A stretch of DNA of 64,000 nucleotides from Candidatus Flexicrinis affinis (GCA_016716525.1 JADJWE010000009.1:496001-560000), one strand, 5' to 3'; shown: positions 51,282 to 59,648, numbered from the stretch's first letter. Notes: a model not told the origin generated them from the letters alone. Program-made: numbers and translations.

Positions 51282-51704
51282 ATGACGAATCAATCACCAT
51301 GGGTTGCAGCACTCCGATACCTTGTGATCGGGATCATCTGGTTGGGCGTGCTGGCGTTCGCGCTGATTGCGGCGTTGGGCACGGCATCGGGCACGGTCGA
51401 CGCCTCGCCGTTGGAAGGCATCGGCTTTGCTGCGTTCGTCGGGGCGGCAGTGGCGACAGTGGCGCTCACGTCGCCAGATTTTCTGCGGCTGATGCAGCGT
51501 GGTTCGGCCGTGGCCGAAGCGGCCAAGGCGAAGAACGAGGACAGCGCGAATCCGATGGCGCTGCTCACGCCGGAAGACCTCGAAGATCTGCGACACGAAG
51601 CGCGCGAGCGCATCCGGCAGCGGTTGATCGACGGCGGCGACGGCGAGCTGAGCACGCTTGACTCGCTGCTGGCCGAGGATGACCGGATGCAGAGGCGCAA
51701 GTGA
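51282..51704 (+). CDS. Tandem two-TM small protein 3 of 7
   Basis: 140 residues from ATG 51282 (GTG 51276 is possible). N-terminus QSPWVAALRY matches protein 5 (QSPWVAIAKY). Helices YLVIGIIWLGVLAFALIAAL and IGFAAFVGAAVATVAL, linker AKAKNEDSANPM, module ALLTPEDLEDLRHEARERIR, then GDGELSTLDSLLAE and a basic end. The 3' 130 nt differ from the matching part of gene 4 at only about nine positions by eye, while the 5' parts differ strongly. Confidence 0.85.
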   Translation: MTNQSPWVAALRYLVIGIIWLGVLAFALIAALGTASGTVDASPLEGIGFAAFVGAAVATVALTSPDFLRLMQRGSAVAEAAKAKNEDSANPMALLTPEDLEDLRHEARERIRQRLIDGGDGELSTLDSLLAEDDRMQRRK

Positions 51705-51771
51705 GCTGTCTGCTGCGTTAGGTTAGACCACCCCGTCATCGATCGCGGTGGGTTCATGTCAGGAAAGGATC

Positions 51772-52152
51772 ATGACGATGAGCCAGACCTTGATCATCAT
51801 CTTGCGTTACGCGTTGATCGCACTGATCTGGATCGGCGCGCTCCTGTTCGCGGGCCCATCTGAGACCGTGCTTGGCATCACAGCACTCATCTGCGCGGCA
51901 ATCGCGTCCGCGGCGATTGCGTCGCCGCAGGTCGATTCGGCAAGATCCAGAGAGCAGAACGCGGCATCGAAAGCCAAGAATGACCGGACAGCCGATCCGA
52001 TGGCGCTGCTCACGCCGGAAGACCTCGAAGACCTGCGGCAGGAAGCCCGCGAGCGCATCCGGCAGCGGCTGATCGACGGCGGCGAAGGCGAGCTGGGCAC
52101 GCTCGACTCGCTGCTGGCCGAGGACGACACGGCGAAGCGCCAGACCAAGTAA
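51772..52152 (+). CDS. Tandem two-TM small protein 4 of 7
   Basis: 126 residues, the shortest. Start ATG 51772 behind AGGAAAGGA. Helices IIILRYALIALIWIGALLFA and VLGITALICAAIASAAIA, linker SKAKNDRTADPM, module ALLTPEDLEDLRQEARERIR, then GEGELGTLDSLLAE and DDTAKRQTK. The C-terminal half is nearly the same as in protein 3. Confidence 0.85.
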   Translation: MTMSQTLIIILRYALIALIWIGALLFAGPSETVLGITALICAAIASAAIASPQVDSARSREQNAASKAKNDRTADPMALLTPEDLEDLRQEARERIRQRLIDGGEGELGTLDSLLAEDDTAKRQTK

Positions 52153-52241
52153 CTGAACGGCCAAGCAGGAACGCGCTGCAACTTTGCTTGCGCGCCAACG
52201 TAGATATACTCATATCAACAGTCAGAGCGAACGAGTCGACT

Positions 52242-52658
52242 ATGGTTCAGTCCCCGTGGGTAGCCATTGCGAAGTACATCGTCGTCGGCCTGATCTGGAT
52301 CGGCGTACTGACGTTTGCCGTGGTCACGGCGAGCACGTCGGCGCTGAGCAGTTCCAATCTCGAGCCGTTGGCCGCGATCGGCATCGCCGCGTTCATCACC
52401 GCCGCGATTTCCACCGGCGTGATCCTCGTGCCGGGCGCGTTTAGCAAGAGCGACGGGGATACTGCGGCGCGTACCTCGGAAAAGCCCAAAAACGATAGGT
52501 CTGCCGATCCGATGAGCCTGCTGACGCCGGACGATTTGGATGAACTGCGCGCCGAGATGAAGCAGCGCCTGCGCGAACGGATGCTCAGCGCCGGGGAGGG
52601 CGAGCTAACGCCGCTCGACTCGCTGTTGGCCGAACAAGAGCACAAGGCGAGGCGCTAA
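52242..52658 (+). CDS. Tandem two-TM small protein 5 of 7
   Basis: 138 residues. N-terminus MVQSPWVAIAKYIVVGLIWI, second helix AIGIAAFITAAISTGVILVP, linker KPKNDRSADPM, module SLLTPDDLDELRAEMKQRLR, then GEGELTPLDSLLAEQE. The ribosome site is weak. A promoter candidate lies upstream: TTGCTT (52184-52189), 15 nt, TATACT (52205-52210). Confidence 0.84.
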   Translation: MVQSPWVAIAKYIVVGLIWIGVLTFAVVTASTSALSSSNLEPLAAIGIAAFITAAISTGVILVPGAFSKSDGDTAARTSEKPKNDRSADPMSLLTPDDLDELRAEMKQRLRERMLSAGEGELTPLDSLLAEQEHKARR

Positions 52659-52661
52659 GCC

Positions 52662-53111
52662 GTGCGCGTAACGGCTGGCGGACTACTTCGGACAACCGCC
52701 ATCGTGATGGTGTGGCTTACCGCGATGTTCGCAATGGCAGTGGCTGTGAATCGCAGCACAAGCAACGGAAGTTCGTTTTGGCTTCCGTTGATCGTCACGG
52801 CGATCGCGATTGCAGCAGCAGTGTTCTTAAGCCGGGTGATCGCCCGCGCCAGAGTCTATATCGAATTCGGACTCGAGCCGAAACGCGTGCCGGCATCCAC
52901 TGCACTACCGCGCAAGAATAGCGACCTATCAGTGGGCGACCTGCGCGAAATGCTGCACCTGCTCAACGAGAACGATCTCGACGATTTGCGCGCCGAACTG
53001 CGCGAGGCGATGCGCGCGCGGATTCGCAACCTGACGGGTCAACCCGAATTCGAGTCGTTCGAACATCTCCTAGCTGAACCGGAACCGCGTCAGCGCGCGA
53101 AGCGCGGATAG
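52662..53111 (+). CDS. Tandem two-TM small protein 6 of 7 (divergent)
   Basis: 149 residues from GTG 52662, 3 nt after gene 5. Helices TTAIVMVWLTAMFAMAVAV and FWLPLIVTAIAIAAAVFLS, longer linker without the KND motif, then HLLNENDLDDLRAELREAMR and GQPEFESFEHLLAEPE with a basic end. It is more divergent than members 1-5 but keeps the same layout and the D-L-x-x-L-R core. Confidence 0.82.
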   Translation: MRVTAGGLLRTTAIVMVWLTAMFAMAVAVNRSTSNGSSFWLPLIVTAIAIAAAVFLSRVIARARVYIEFGLEPKRVPASTALPRKNSDLSVGDLREMLHLLNENDLDDLRAELREAMRARIRNLTGQPEFESFEHLLAEPEPRQRAKRG

Positions 53112-53174
53112 CGACGAACACCGTGCAAGACGCTATACTTCAGATACGCGCCGCTCGAGGATGAGTTTGCTGCC

Positions 53175-53582
53175 ATGACCGCTGGAAAAGTCGTTGCCGT
53201 CCTTGCTGTTTGGATTACCACCGGCATCTTGTTTGTCACGACCCTGAACACGGAATTTGTGCAGGGCGGCAATTTCTTCGGCTGGATCTTGCTTGTCTCG
53301 ATCCTCGGAATTGCCGCCGGCGCGACCGGTTCGATAACCAGTGGGTCGAATGCCGCCGTTCAGTCCTCGTCGTCCAAGGACTCCGAGCGCAAAGAAGCCG
53401 CCGGAAAGGCCAAGCGCGGCGAGAACATAGAAGAGATGCTTGCCCTGCTCGACGAGGACGATCTCTACGACCTCCGCCAGCGGGTGAAGCAGCGCCTGAT
53501 CGACCGTCTTGAAGACGGTGGCGCTTCTGATGTCGCGTCGTTCGAGCAGCTCCTGAACGAGCAGGGCCGCAAGCGGCGCTAG
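53175..53582 (+). CDS. Tandem two-TM small protein 7 of 7 (divergent)
   Basis: 135 residues. Helices VVAVLAVWITTGILFVTTL and FFGWILLVSILGIAAGATG, a Ser/Lys-rich linker, then ALLDEDDLYDLRQRVKQRLI and GGASDVASFEQLLNEQG with a basic end RKRR. GAGGATGAG precedes the start by several nucleotides, and a TATACT box at 53135-53140 suggests a separate promoter. This is the last member; the next gene is a GH5 hydrolase. Confidence 0.82.
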   Translation: MTAGKVVAVLAVWITTGILFVTTLNTEFVQGGNFFGWILLVSILGIAAGATGSITSGSNAAVQSSSSKDSERKEAAGKAKRGENIEEMLALLDEDDLYDLRQRVKQRLIDRLEDGGASDVASFEQLLNEQGRKRR

Positions 53583-53666
53583 TCCAGTTCGACCGGGTCC
53601 TCCGCGCCGACTCCGAATCCGTCATAGAATCACATCAGCCGAAAGCCGTTCGCGAGGAGTGCGTCA

Positions 53667-55382
53667 ATGCGCCGTCTTTGGATCGTACTGCTTCTGGTTG
53701 TGCTGGGTTCATTGGCGGTCGCGCAGGCGCCGCGCGGTGTCCCCGATGCACGCTACGCCCGTCTTGCCAGAGGGATCAACCTCCCGTTCTGGTTCTGGTA
53801 CGGACCGGGGGAGCAGGCGGGGATCGAGGCGCGCTACTCCGACGAGGAGTTCTCCACGCTGGCCGCGGTCGGCGTGACGTTCGTGCGCATCCCGATCAAT
53901 CTGCCGTTCGTCCATGACGAAAACGCGGGCGATCATCTCAACGCCGCTAACGTGGCACTGCTCAAGACACAAGTTCAACGTGTGCTGGATGCCGGGCTGG
54001 CGGCGGTTGTCGACATTCATACGACCGACGAGAATCAAGACGGATTCTCATGGTGGTTGGAAAACGACCCGACGTTCGAAGCGAAATTCGTCGCGTTCTG
54101 GCAGGACTTCGCCGCCAGCATGGCCGCGACCTTCAGCGCCGACGATGTCTTCTTCGAAATCCTCAACGAGCCGATCTTCTATGACACGCCGGGAGATTGG
54201 CCGCCGATTCAGGCCGGACTCGCCGCGGCGATCCGTACCGGTGCGCCTGATCATACGATCATCGCCGGCGGGGCGCGCTGGAACAGCTACGACACGCTGA
54301 TGGACTTGACGCCTCTGGCGGACACGAACGTGATCTACACGTTCCACTTCTACGAGCCGTTCGCGTTCACGCATCAAGGCGCGACATGGGCGGGTCCCGA
54401 CGTCGAGCCGCTGGGCGGTATCCCGTATCCGTCCAGCCCTGCGATCATCGCACCGCTGTTGAACAATTACATCGGCGGAGCGCGCGCATTGCTGGAGGAT
54501 TATGGCAACGCGAATTGGAACGCGGCCAAGGTCGCCGGCATCATCGCGGACGCGGCGGCGTGGGCGTCGACCAACAACGTCAAGCTGCTCGCCGGCGAGT
54601 TCGGCGTGTTGAAGACGTACGCGCCCAAGGACGACCGCGCCGAACTCATCCGCGACGTGCGGACGGCGCTCGAAGCCAACGGCATCGCGTGGTCGATGTG
54701 GGATTACGACAATTCGTTCGGGCTGTTCGTGCGGCAGGATCCGGCCCCGCCGCGCATCGACCCGGCGATTGCGACGGCGCTGGGCCTCGACCCGTCGGCG
54801 GCGCTGGCCGCAACCCCGTTTCTCACAGCGACGCAGGCCGGCTTCAACGACCCGGCCGACCCGCTCGAGCCGTTCAAGATCAAGAATGTCTCCGATGGGG
54901 ATGGGGCGTTCTGTGGACTGGGCGGCGGGTACTACGACGAGCAGTGCGCGCTCGTGCTGACCGGCGGGCCGACCCAAGACGTCAAGGTCAAGCTCAAATG
55001 GGCGGGTGATGCGCTCAAGCTGCTCGGTGCGGGGAAGGGCGACGCGATTCAGCTCGTCTTCGACCTGCTGCCGGCGACATCGTTCACCAACGTGAACGTC
55101 AAGCTGTCGGTGACGTACACCAACGGCAAATCCCCGTCGGTCACGTCGCATACGTTCATCGACGAGGTGTACGACCATTGGCTGAACCCGCAAATGCTGG
55201 TGACCATCGCCAGCAAGAAGATCAACGCCGCCAAGCTGGTGATCAAGGATCGCACCAGCGGTGGAGAAGTGTACATTGACCGGATGAACCTGATCCTGCT
55301 GCAGCCACCGGCCGCGCGCCGTGTGCTCGGTGTACCGCCTGCGCCTGAAGTGTTTCGTCATTTCAGCAGCAGGGGTAGCTGA
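53667..55382 (+). CDS. Exported glycoside hydrolase family 5 (cellulase-like)
   Basis: 571 residues with a signal peptide (LWIVLLLVVLGSLAVAQA). GH5 enzymes hydrolyse beta-linked glucans or mannans. The TIM barrel spans about 35-370: acid/base Glu168 in FEILNEPIF, nucleophile Glu311 in LLAGEFGVLK, with VTFVRIPINLPF and FHFYEPFAFTHQGA in their usual places. Residues about 395-545 form a beta-rich C-terminal domain (VSDGDGAFCGLGGGYYDEQC core GAFCGLGGGYYD) that may be a carbohydrate-binding module. It follows the small-protein array with no clear link. Confidence 0.92.
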   Translation: MRRLWIVLLLVVLGSLAVAQAPRGVPDARYARLARGINLPFWFWYGPGEQAGIEARYSDEEFSTLAAVGVTFVRIPINLPFVHDENAGDHLNAANVALLKTQVQRVLDAGLAAVVDIHTTDENQDGFSWWLENDPTFEAKFVAFWQDFAASMAATFSADDVFFEILNEPIFYDTPGDWPPIQAGLAAAIRTGAPDHTIIAGGARWNSYDTLMDLTPLADTNVIYTFHFYEPFAFTHQGATWAGPDVEPLGGIPYPSSPAIIAPLLNNYIGGARALLEDYGNANWNAAKVAGIIADAAAWASTNNVKLLAGEFGVLKTYAPKDDRAELIRDVRTALEANGIAWSMWDYDNSFGLFVRQDPAPPRIDPAIATALGLDPSAALAATPFLTATQAGFNDPADPLEPFKIKNVSDGDGAFCGLGGGYYDEQCALVLTGGPTQDVKVKLKWAGDALKLLGAGKGDAIQLVFDLLPATSFTNVNVKLSVTYTNGKSPSVTSHTFIDEVYDHWLNPQMLVTIASKKINAAKLVIKDRTSGGEVYIDRMNLILLQPPAARRVLGVPPAPEVFRHFSSRGS

Positions 55383-55613
55383 GCCGCGTTCCCTTGCGGT
55401 CTGGCGATTTCCAACAACAAACGCGCTTCATTCAACAAAACAGACAAATTGCACACGGTCGGTCCGTTTCGTATGTGGTCTTTTAGTCAACTGTGCTAAA
55501 AGCCGCTTGTCCCTTTTTGCACTTTCTCGCTGAATACAGGCGTGAATTGTCACCATATACTTACTCGCTATTGGCGGCTTTAGTGATTCTCAACAACGAC
55601 GGAGACTCCCCCA
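55383..55613. other. AT-rich leader region of glnA
   Basis: 231 bp, AT-rich for this genome. It contains the CTTTTAG palindrome (55480-55502), a promoter candidate TTGCAC (55454-55459 region), 17 nt, TATGTG, and a TATACT near 55553. No glutamine-riboswitch signature was recognised. Confidence 0.45.
55480..55502. promoter_or_regulatory. Operator-like palindrome upstream of glnA
   Basis: Arms CTTTTAG and CTAAAAG match perfectly around a 9-nt centre (TCAACTGTG). It sits just after a candidate -10 box (TATGTG), about 110 nt before glnA, where a nitrogen regulator could bind. Confidence 0.5.
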
Positions 55614-57044
55614 ATGGCTGATTATCTCGTGCCGGCAGAGGCGAAGGCCTCGCCCGATGCGCTGTTGAAATGGGCGCGCGCGAACGGAATCGAGGAAATC
55701 GACGTTCGCTTTCCTGACATTCGCGGCATCATCCAGCACTTCTCGCTGCCGCTGGGTGGGGTCGACGTAGGCAACTTCGAAGACGGGTTTGGGTTCGACG
55801 GCTCGTCGATCAAGGGTTTTCAGACGATCGACAAGTCCGACCTCGTACTCTTTGCCGACCTTGCGAGCGCGTTCGTCGATCCGTTCATGAAGCGCAAGAC
55901 GCTTGCGTTCTACACCGACATCTACGAACCTGCAGGCGGCCCGGCGTACGGCCGCGATCCGCGCGCCGTTGCCAAGCGCGCCGAAGCGTACCTCAAGACG
56001 ACCGGTATTGCCGACTCGGCCTATTTCGGCCCGGAAGCGGAGTTCTTCGTCTTCAGCAACGTGCGTTACAAGGTCGACCATAATGTCAGCTACTACGAGG
56101 TCGACAGCCACGAGGCATTCTGGAACACGGACAGCCCGCAGCCCGGCATGAACTACCTGAACCGGCTGAAAGAAGGGTACTTCCCGCTGCCGCCGTTGGA
56201 CAAGCTGCAAGACCTGCGCGCCGAGATGGTCGCCACCATGATCGCGTGCGGCATCGATATCGAGGTGCATCACCACGAAGTCGCCGCTGCCGGTCAGTGC
56301 GAGATCGACATGCGCTTCGACTCCCTGACGTCGATGGCCGATAAGCTGACCAAATACAAGTACATCGTCAAGAACGTCGCTGCCGCGCATGGCCTGATCG
56401 CGACCTTCCTGCCCAAGCCGGTGTTTGCGGACAACGGGTCGGGCATGCACGTGCATCAGTCGCTGTGGAAGGATGGCAAGCCGCTGTTCTTCGGGGACGG
56501 CTACGCCAACCTGAGCGAGATCGCGCTGCACTACATCGGCGGCATCTTGAAGCATGCGCCGGCGATCCTCGCTTTTGCCGCACCGACGACCAACAGCTAC
56601 CGCCGTCTGGTCCCGGGCTACGAGGCACCGGTGAACCTCGTGTACAGCAACCGCAATCGTTCCGCCGCGATCCGCATCCCGGCCTACAGCAAGAACCCGA
56701 AGGCCAAGCGTATCGAGACGCGCTTCCCCGATCCGATGGCGAACCCGTACTACACGTTCCCGGCGCTCATGCTGGCCGGCTTGGACGGCATCGCGCACAA
56801 GATTCACCCGGGCGAGCCGGCCGACTTCGACCTGTTCGAGTCGCACGTCAAGACCCCGACCGTCCCGGGCAGCTTGCACGGCGCGCTGGACGCGCTGGAA
56901 GCCGATCACGACTTCCTGTTGGCGGGCGGCGTGTTTACCAAGGACATCATCGAAGGCTACATCGAGTACAAGCGTATTCACGAGGCCGACGCAGTCGCGA
57001 TGCGCCCGCACCCGTACGAGTTCGTGCTGTACTTCGACCACTAG
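55614..57044 (+). CDS. glnA: Glutamine synthetase type I
   Basis: 476 residues. It makes glutamine from glutamate and ammonia with ATP and acts as a dodecamer. Core motifs: GFDGSSIKGFQ (about 61-71), AEFFVF with the first metal Glu, NGSGMHVHQSLWKDG (about 265-280; sequence DNGSGMHVHQS), and APTTNSYRRLVPGYEAPVN. Length and the extra loop fit the beta subgroup. At the position of the adenylylated Tyr in enterobacterial NLYDL the sequence is DLFES (Phe408), so adenylylation control seems absent. Preceded by an AT-rich leader and followed by a terminator. Confidence 0.97.
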   Translation: MADYLVPAEAKASPDALLKWARANGIEEIDVRFPDIRGIIQHFSLPLGGVDVGNFEDGFGFDGSSIKGFQTIDKSDLVLFADLASAFVDPFMKRKTLAFYTDIYEPAGGPAYGRDPRAVAKRAEAYLKTTGIADSAYFGPEAEFFVFSNVRYKVDHNVSYYEVDSHEAFWNTDSPQPGMNYLNRLKEGYFPLPPLDKLQDLRAEMVATMIACGIDIEVHHHEVAAAGQCEIDMRFDSLTSMADKLTKYKYIVKNVAAAHGLIATFLPKPVFADNGSGMHVHQSLWKDGKPLFFGDGYANLSEIALHYIGGILKHAPAILAFAAPTTNSYRRLVPGYEAPVNLVYSNRNRSAAIRIPAYSKNPKAKRIETRFPDPMANPYYTFPALMLAGLDGIAHKIHPGEPADFDLFESHVKTPTVPGSLHGALDALEADHDFLLAGGVFTKDIIEGYIEYKRIHEADAVAMRPHPYEFVLYFDH

Positions 57045-57077
57045 ACCGGCGACGCACGCTCCATTCTCAGTACGAAG

Positions 57078-57114
57078 GCGCCCCCGTCGCAACGACGGGG
57101 GCGCGTTGTTGTGT
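57078..57114 (+). terminator. Terminator of glnA
   Basis: GCGCCCCCGTCG (57078-57089) and CGACGGGGGCGC (57093-57104) form a perfect 12-bp stem with loop CAA, followed by GTTGTTGTGT. The T-run is interrupted, but the stem is very strong. Confidence 0.8.
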
Positions 57115-57165
57115 ACCGCGGCGCGCCAGAAGGCCGCGGATTGAAAACGGATCGACGGTATGCCT

Positions 57166-58341
57166 CTAGCCGTGGCGCAAGACGGCAATGGCCGGCGCAT
57201 TTTCGGGCATCGCCGCGCGTTCGACGGCATGTGCGGTGCCGCCGTTTCGAATGGTCTCCACAGCCGCGAACTCGATCAGGTCGACATCGTCCGGTTCGGC
57301 CGATTCGTCGTCGTGCACACGCACCTCGAGCGTGTATGGGTCGTACTGACCGCGTACGACGGTATCCATCGCAACGACTAGCTGACCGACGCGACCGGTC
57401 GCCGCGCCGACGACGATGTCGGGCAGGCGGGCCGTGGCGAGGCCGCTGTGGCGGCGGTTATGGAACGCCTCGAATACGCCATCCAGTTCACGCTTGAAAT
57501 GGGCCTCGACGATCGGCCACGCAGCCTCGCGCAGCTCGTGCGGTTTGAGATGATCGGCGTTGCCGACGACCATCTCGTCTAGGATCGGAGCATACTTCGT
57601 GGCGCTGCGGAACATGGCGCCCTGATAGTCGACGGTGGCCAGCACAAGCGGGCTTCCGCTCCTGTCGATCGCGGAGCGAACGCCGCGCTCGACCTCTTGG
57701 ATGTACTGGGCGATCAGCACCTTCTCGTTCTCTGCCTCGCCACCCTTGCCGTGGAACTGCGCGACGCCGCTGCCATACTGCGGGGTAGCGGTGTGGTAGT
57801 TGAGCTGGCGTTCGGGGTCGTCCAACTGGGCGGACGCGCGCACGCTTCGCGGCATGTCCTCCGGCAGTTCGACAGCGCGTTCGGATGCGCGCGTACACTC
57901 GAACAACCTGACGGCCTTCTGACTCAGCGCCAGCACGAAGAACCGGCCGTTGTGCGTAAACAGGGGCAGCAGCGGATAGATGGCATAGGTCGTGTTGATC
58001 ATCACGCGCTGTGGCGGAACATACGGCAGGCTGTACGTCAGCATTTCATCCGGGCTGATCAGTACCGCCAGTCCATCCGACTGATGCCGCCAGAACTCCA
58101 CATCGCGCAGGAGCAGTTTGGCGGGCGCCAGAATCTGGTCCGCGTCGTCCGGCGCGATGCCGCGCGCGACGAGCTGCTGTTCGGCCTGCTTGAGCAGATC
58201 GCGGAAAAGCACAGGGTCTTGCTGCGCGTCGGGCCCGGCGCGATGAGTCCGGAGGTAGATCGATACACTGGGGAAATGCTCGCGTTCGGCAAGCTCGCGG
58301 AGCGCATCGCGGGTCAGGTCGGGCAGGGTGGGGGTCGACAT
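57166..58341 (-). CDS. baeRF (eRF1-like) protein, candidate Balon-type ribosome hibernation factor
   Basis: 391 residues. The N-terminal part (LRELAEREHFPSVSIYLRTH, then FRDLLKQAEQQLVARGI) and the strand VLALSQKAVRLFECTRA match bacterial/archaeal eRF1-related (baeRF) proteins. The AOC03_06830 (Balon) group of that family binds the vacant ribosomal A site during dormancy. The middle domain contains ATVDYQGAMFRSATKYAPI and the C-terminal domain VVAMDTVVRGQYDPYTLEVR. No GGQ motif is seen, so peptide release is not expected. ATG 58341 has AGGAG 8 nt upstream. Family placement is by remembered pattern; the hibernation role is inference. Confidence 0.72.
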   Translation of the reverse strand: MSTPTLPDLTRDALRELAEREHFPSVSIYLRTHRAGPDAQQDPVLFRDLLKQAEQQLVARGIAPDDADQILAPAKLLLRDVEFWRHQSDGLAVLISPDEMLTYSLPYVPPQRVMINTTYAIYPLLPLFTHNGRFFVLALSQKAVRLFECTRASERAVELPEDMPRSVRASAQLDDPERQLNYHTATPQYGSGVAQFHGKGGEAENEKVLIAQYIQEVERGVRSAIDRSGSPLVLATVDYQGAMFRSATKYAPILDEMVVGNADHLKPHELREAAWPIVEAHFKRELDGVFEAFHNRRHSGLATARLPDIVVGAATGRVGQLVVAMDTVVRGQYDPYTLEVRVHDDESAEPDDVDLIEFAAVETIRNGGTAHAVERAAMPENAPAIAVLRHG

Positions 58342-58438
58342 TGTCACTCTCCTTCTCCATGCCGATATTGAGTTGTGCGCTATCTCCATTATAAGACCGT
58401 ACCGATCCGATACGGGTATTCGTTTGGAACGCGTAGGA

Positions 58439-59587
58439 TTACGAGTCGATGCGGAACGCGCCGTCGTCAAGGCGAGTCACGCCGTTCAGCGCGATGTCGA
58501 CCCCGTCGGCGTCGACGCGCAGGACTCCCGCGTGATATTCAACGGCGCGGGCCGGAACGATCGCGCGGCGGTGCGCGATGTCGTCGATCGCCGGCACGCC
58601 GTCCGACGCGACGTGTCCCCGATCCGGCAGCATCAGCTTGAACATCTCGCGGTGCAGAATTCGGCCATCGCCAAGCGGCTGCATCGTGTTTGGGCTGAAT
58701 GCGCGGAATACCGGTGTTCCGGCAGGGTACTCGATAACCAGCCCGGACGCTTCCAGCGGCGCGGTGAGGGCGTCGATCTCGGGCCGAAGCGCGGCCACGG
58801 CGGCACGCTCGATATCCAGCGCGTCGTCCCACCCCAACGCGCTCAAGTCAAGATCGCCGGCGGCCGAGCCGATGACGATGTCGCTGGGCGATTCACCGGC
58901 CTCGATGCGCTCCATCCAGCTCGTGTGCGTCTCGTCCATCAGGCGGCACAGCGCGGCCCCGGCTTGATAGAAGCGCGTCCAGCCGAACTCCGGAATCACC
59001 GGGCCGGGTTCGATGCCGAACAGTGCGTGCCGCGTGGCCTGCTCGACATAGGATGCCGTGCCTTCGAATCGTTCGAGGTAGCGTTCGTAGTCGAGCAACC
59101 CGCCAGCCTCAGAGATGTAGCGCGCGCGACGGTGGCGCAGCAGCGCGCCCAACACAGCTAGACGCTCGGCCGCCGGGCGCGTACGATCGTTGAGCAGGTC
59201 GGCCTCGATGCGGCACAGGGCCCGGTATTCCGGCACGAGTTCGGGATAGTGTGCCATGGCGGTGAACATATCGGCCGGGGTCGGAACGAAATGGTGCGCT
59301 TGATAGACGTGGAAGCCCTCGTGATAGGCGATGGTAACGGCGCGCTCGTGGCTGTCGCACACCCATGTCGGGAGTGTCGCGGTCTGTACGCCGCCGATCT
59401 CGACCGCCGTCGCGGCGACGAGCCGGTCAGGACGGGCGGCGGGCGGGCTGGGATGGTTGACGTAGGCAACCACGTCATCGTCGTAGACGGCAAACGGGAT
59501 CGATTCGAAGTGATATTCGAGCCACGGACGGACGGGTGCTGTGCGGGCGTTCTCGACCCAGTGTGTAACTTCGGAAACGCTTGGCAT
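58439..59587 (-). CDS. HEGFH metalloprotease-like protein of unknown family
   Basis: 382 residues, no signal peptide. Contains the zincin motif HExxH in VTIAYHEGFHVYQAHHF (about 107-111), followed about 75 residues later by LERFEGTASYVEQA, whose Glu fits the third zinc ligand of gluzincins. The C-terminal third (about 260-382) is beta-rich and of unknown type. I do not recognise the family. GGAG lies 6 nt before the ATG at 59587. Transcribed divergently from the padR-modA-modB cluster across an 86-bp region with a perfect palindrome. Confidence 0.78.
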   Translation of the reverse strand: MPSVSEVTHWVENARTAPVRPWLEYHFESIPFAVYDDDVVAYVNHPSPPAARPDRLVAATAVEIGGVQTATLPTWVCDSHERAVTIAYHEGFHVYQAHHFVPTPADMFTAMAHYPELVPEYRALCRIEADLLNDRTRPAAERLAVLGALLRHRRARYISEAGGLLDYERYLERFEGTASYVEQATRHALFGIEPGPVIPEFGWTRFYQAGAALCRLMDETHTSWMERIEAGESPSDIVIGSAAGDLDLSALGWDDALDIERAAVAALRPEIDALTAPLEASGLVIEYPAGTPVFRAFSPNTMQPLGDGRILHREMFKLMLPDRGHVASDGVPAIDDIAHRRAIVPARAVEYHAGVLRVDADGVDIALNGVTRLDDGAFRIDS

Positions 59588-59648
59588 CGGTTGCTCCAGG
59601 GAGTCGGCGGGATTCGGATTCAGGCGCAGATTGGATCATCCGTTCGAC

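Noticed and set aside
50247..53582. Array interpreted as one repeat protein split by frameshifts
   Set aside because: Each unit has its own stop, spacer, start and, in several cases, ribosome site or promoter box; units are paralogous genes.
55383..55613. Glutamine riboswitch upstream of glnA
   Set aside because: None of the conserved glnA-RNA strings could be found by eye; only a dyad and promoter-like boxes.
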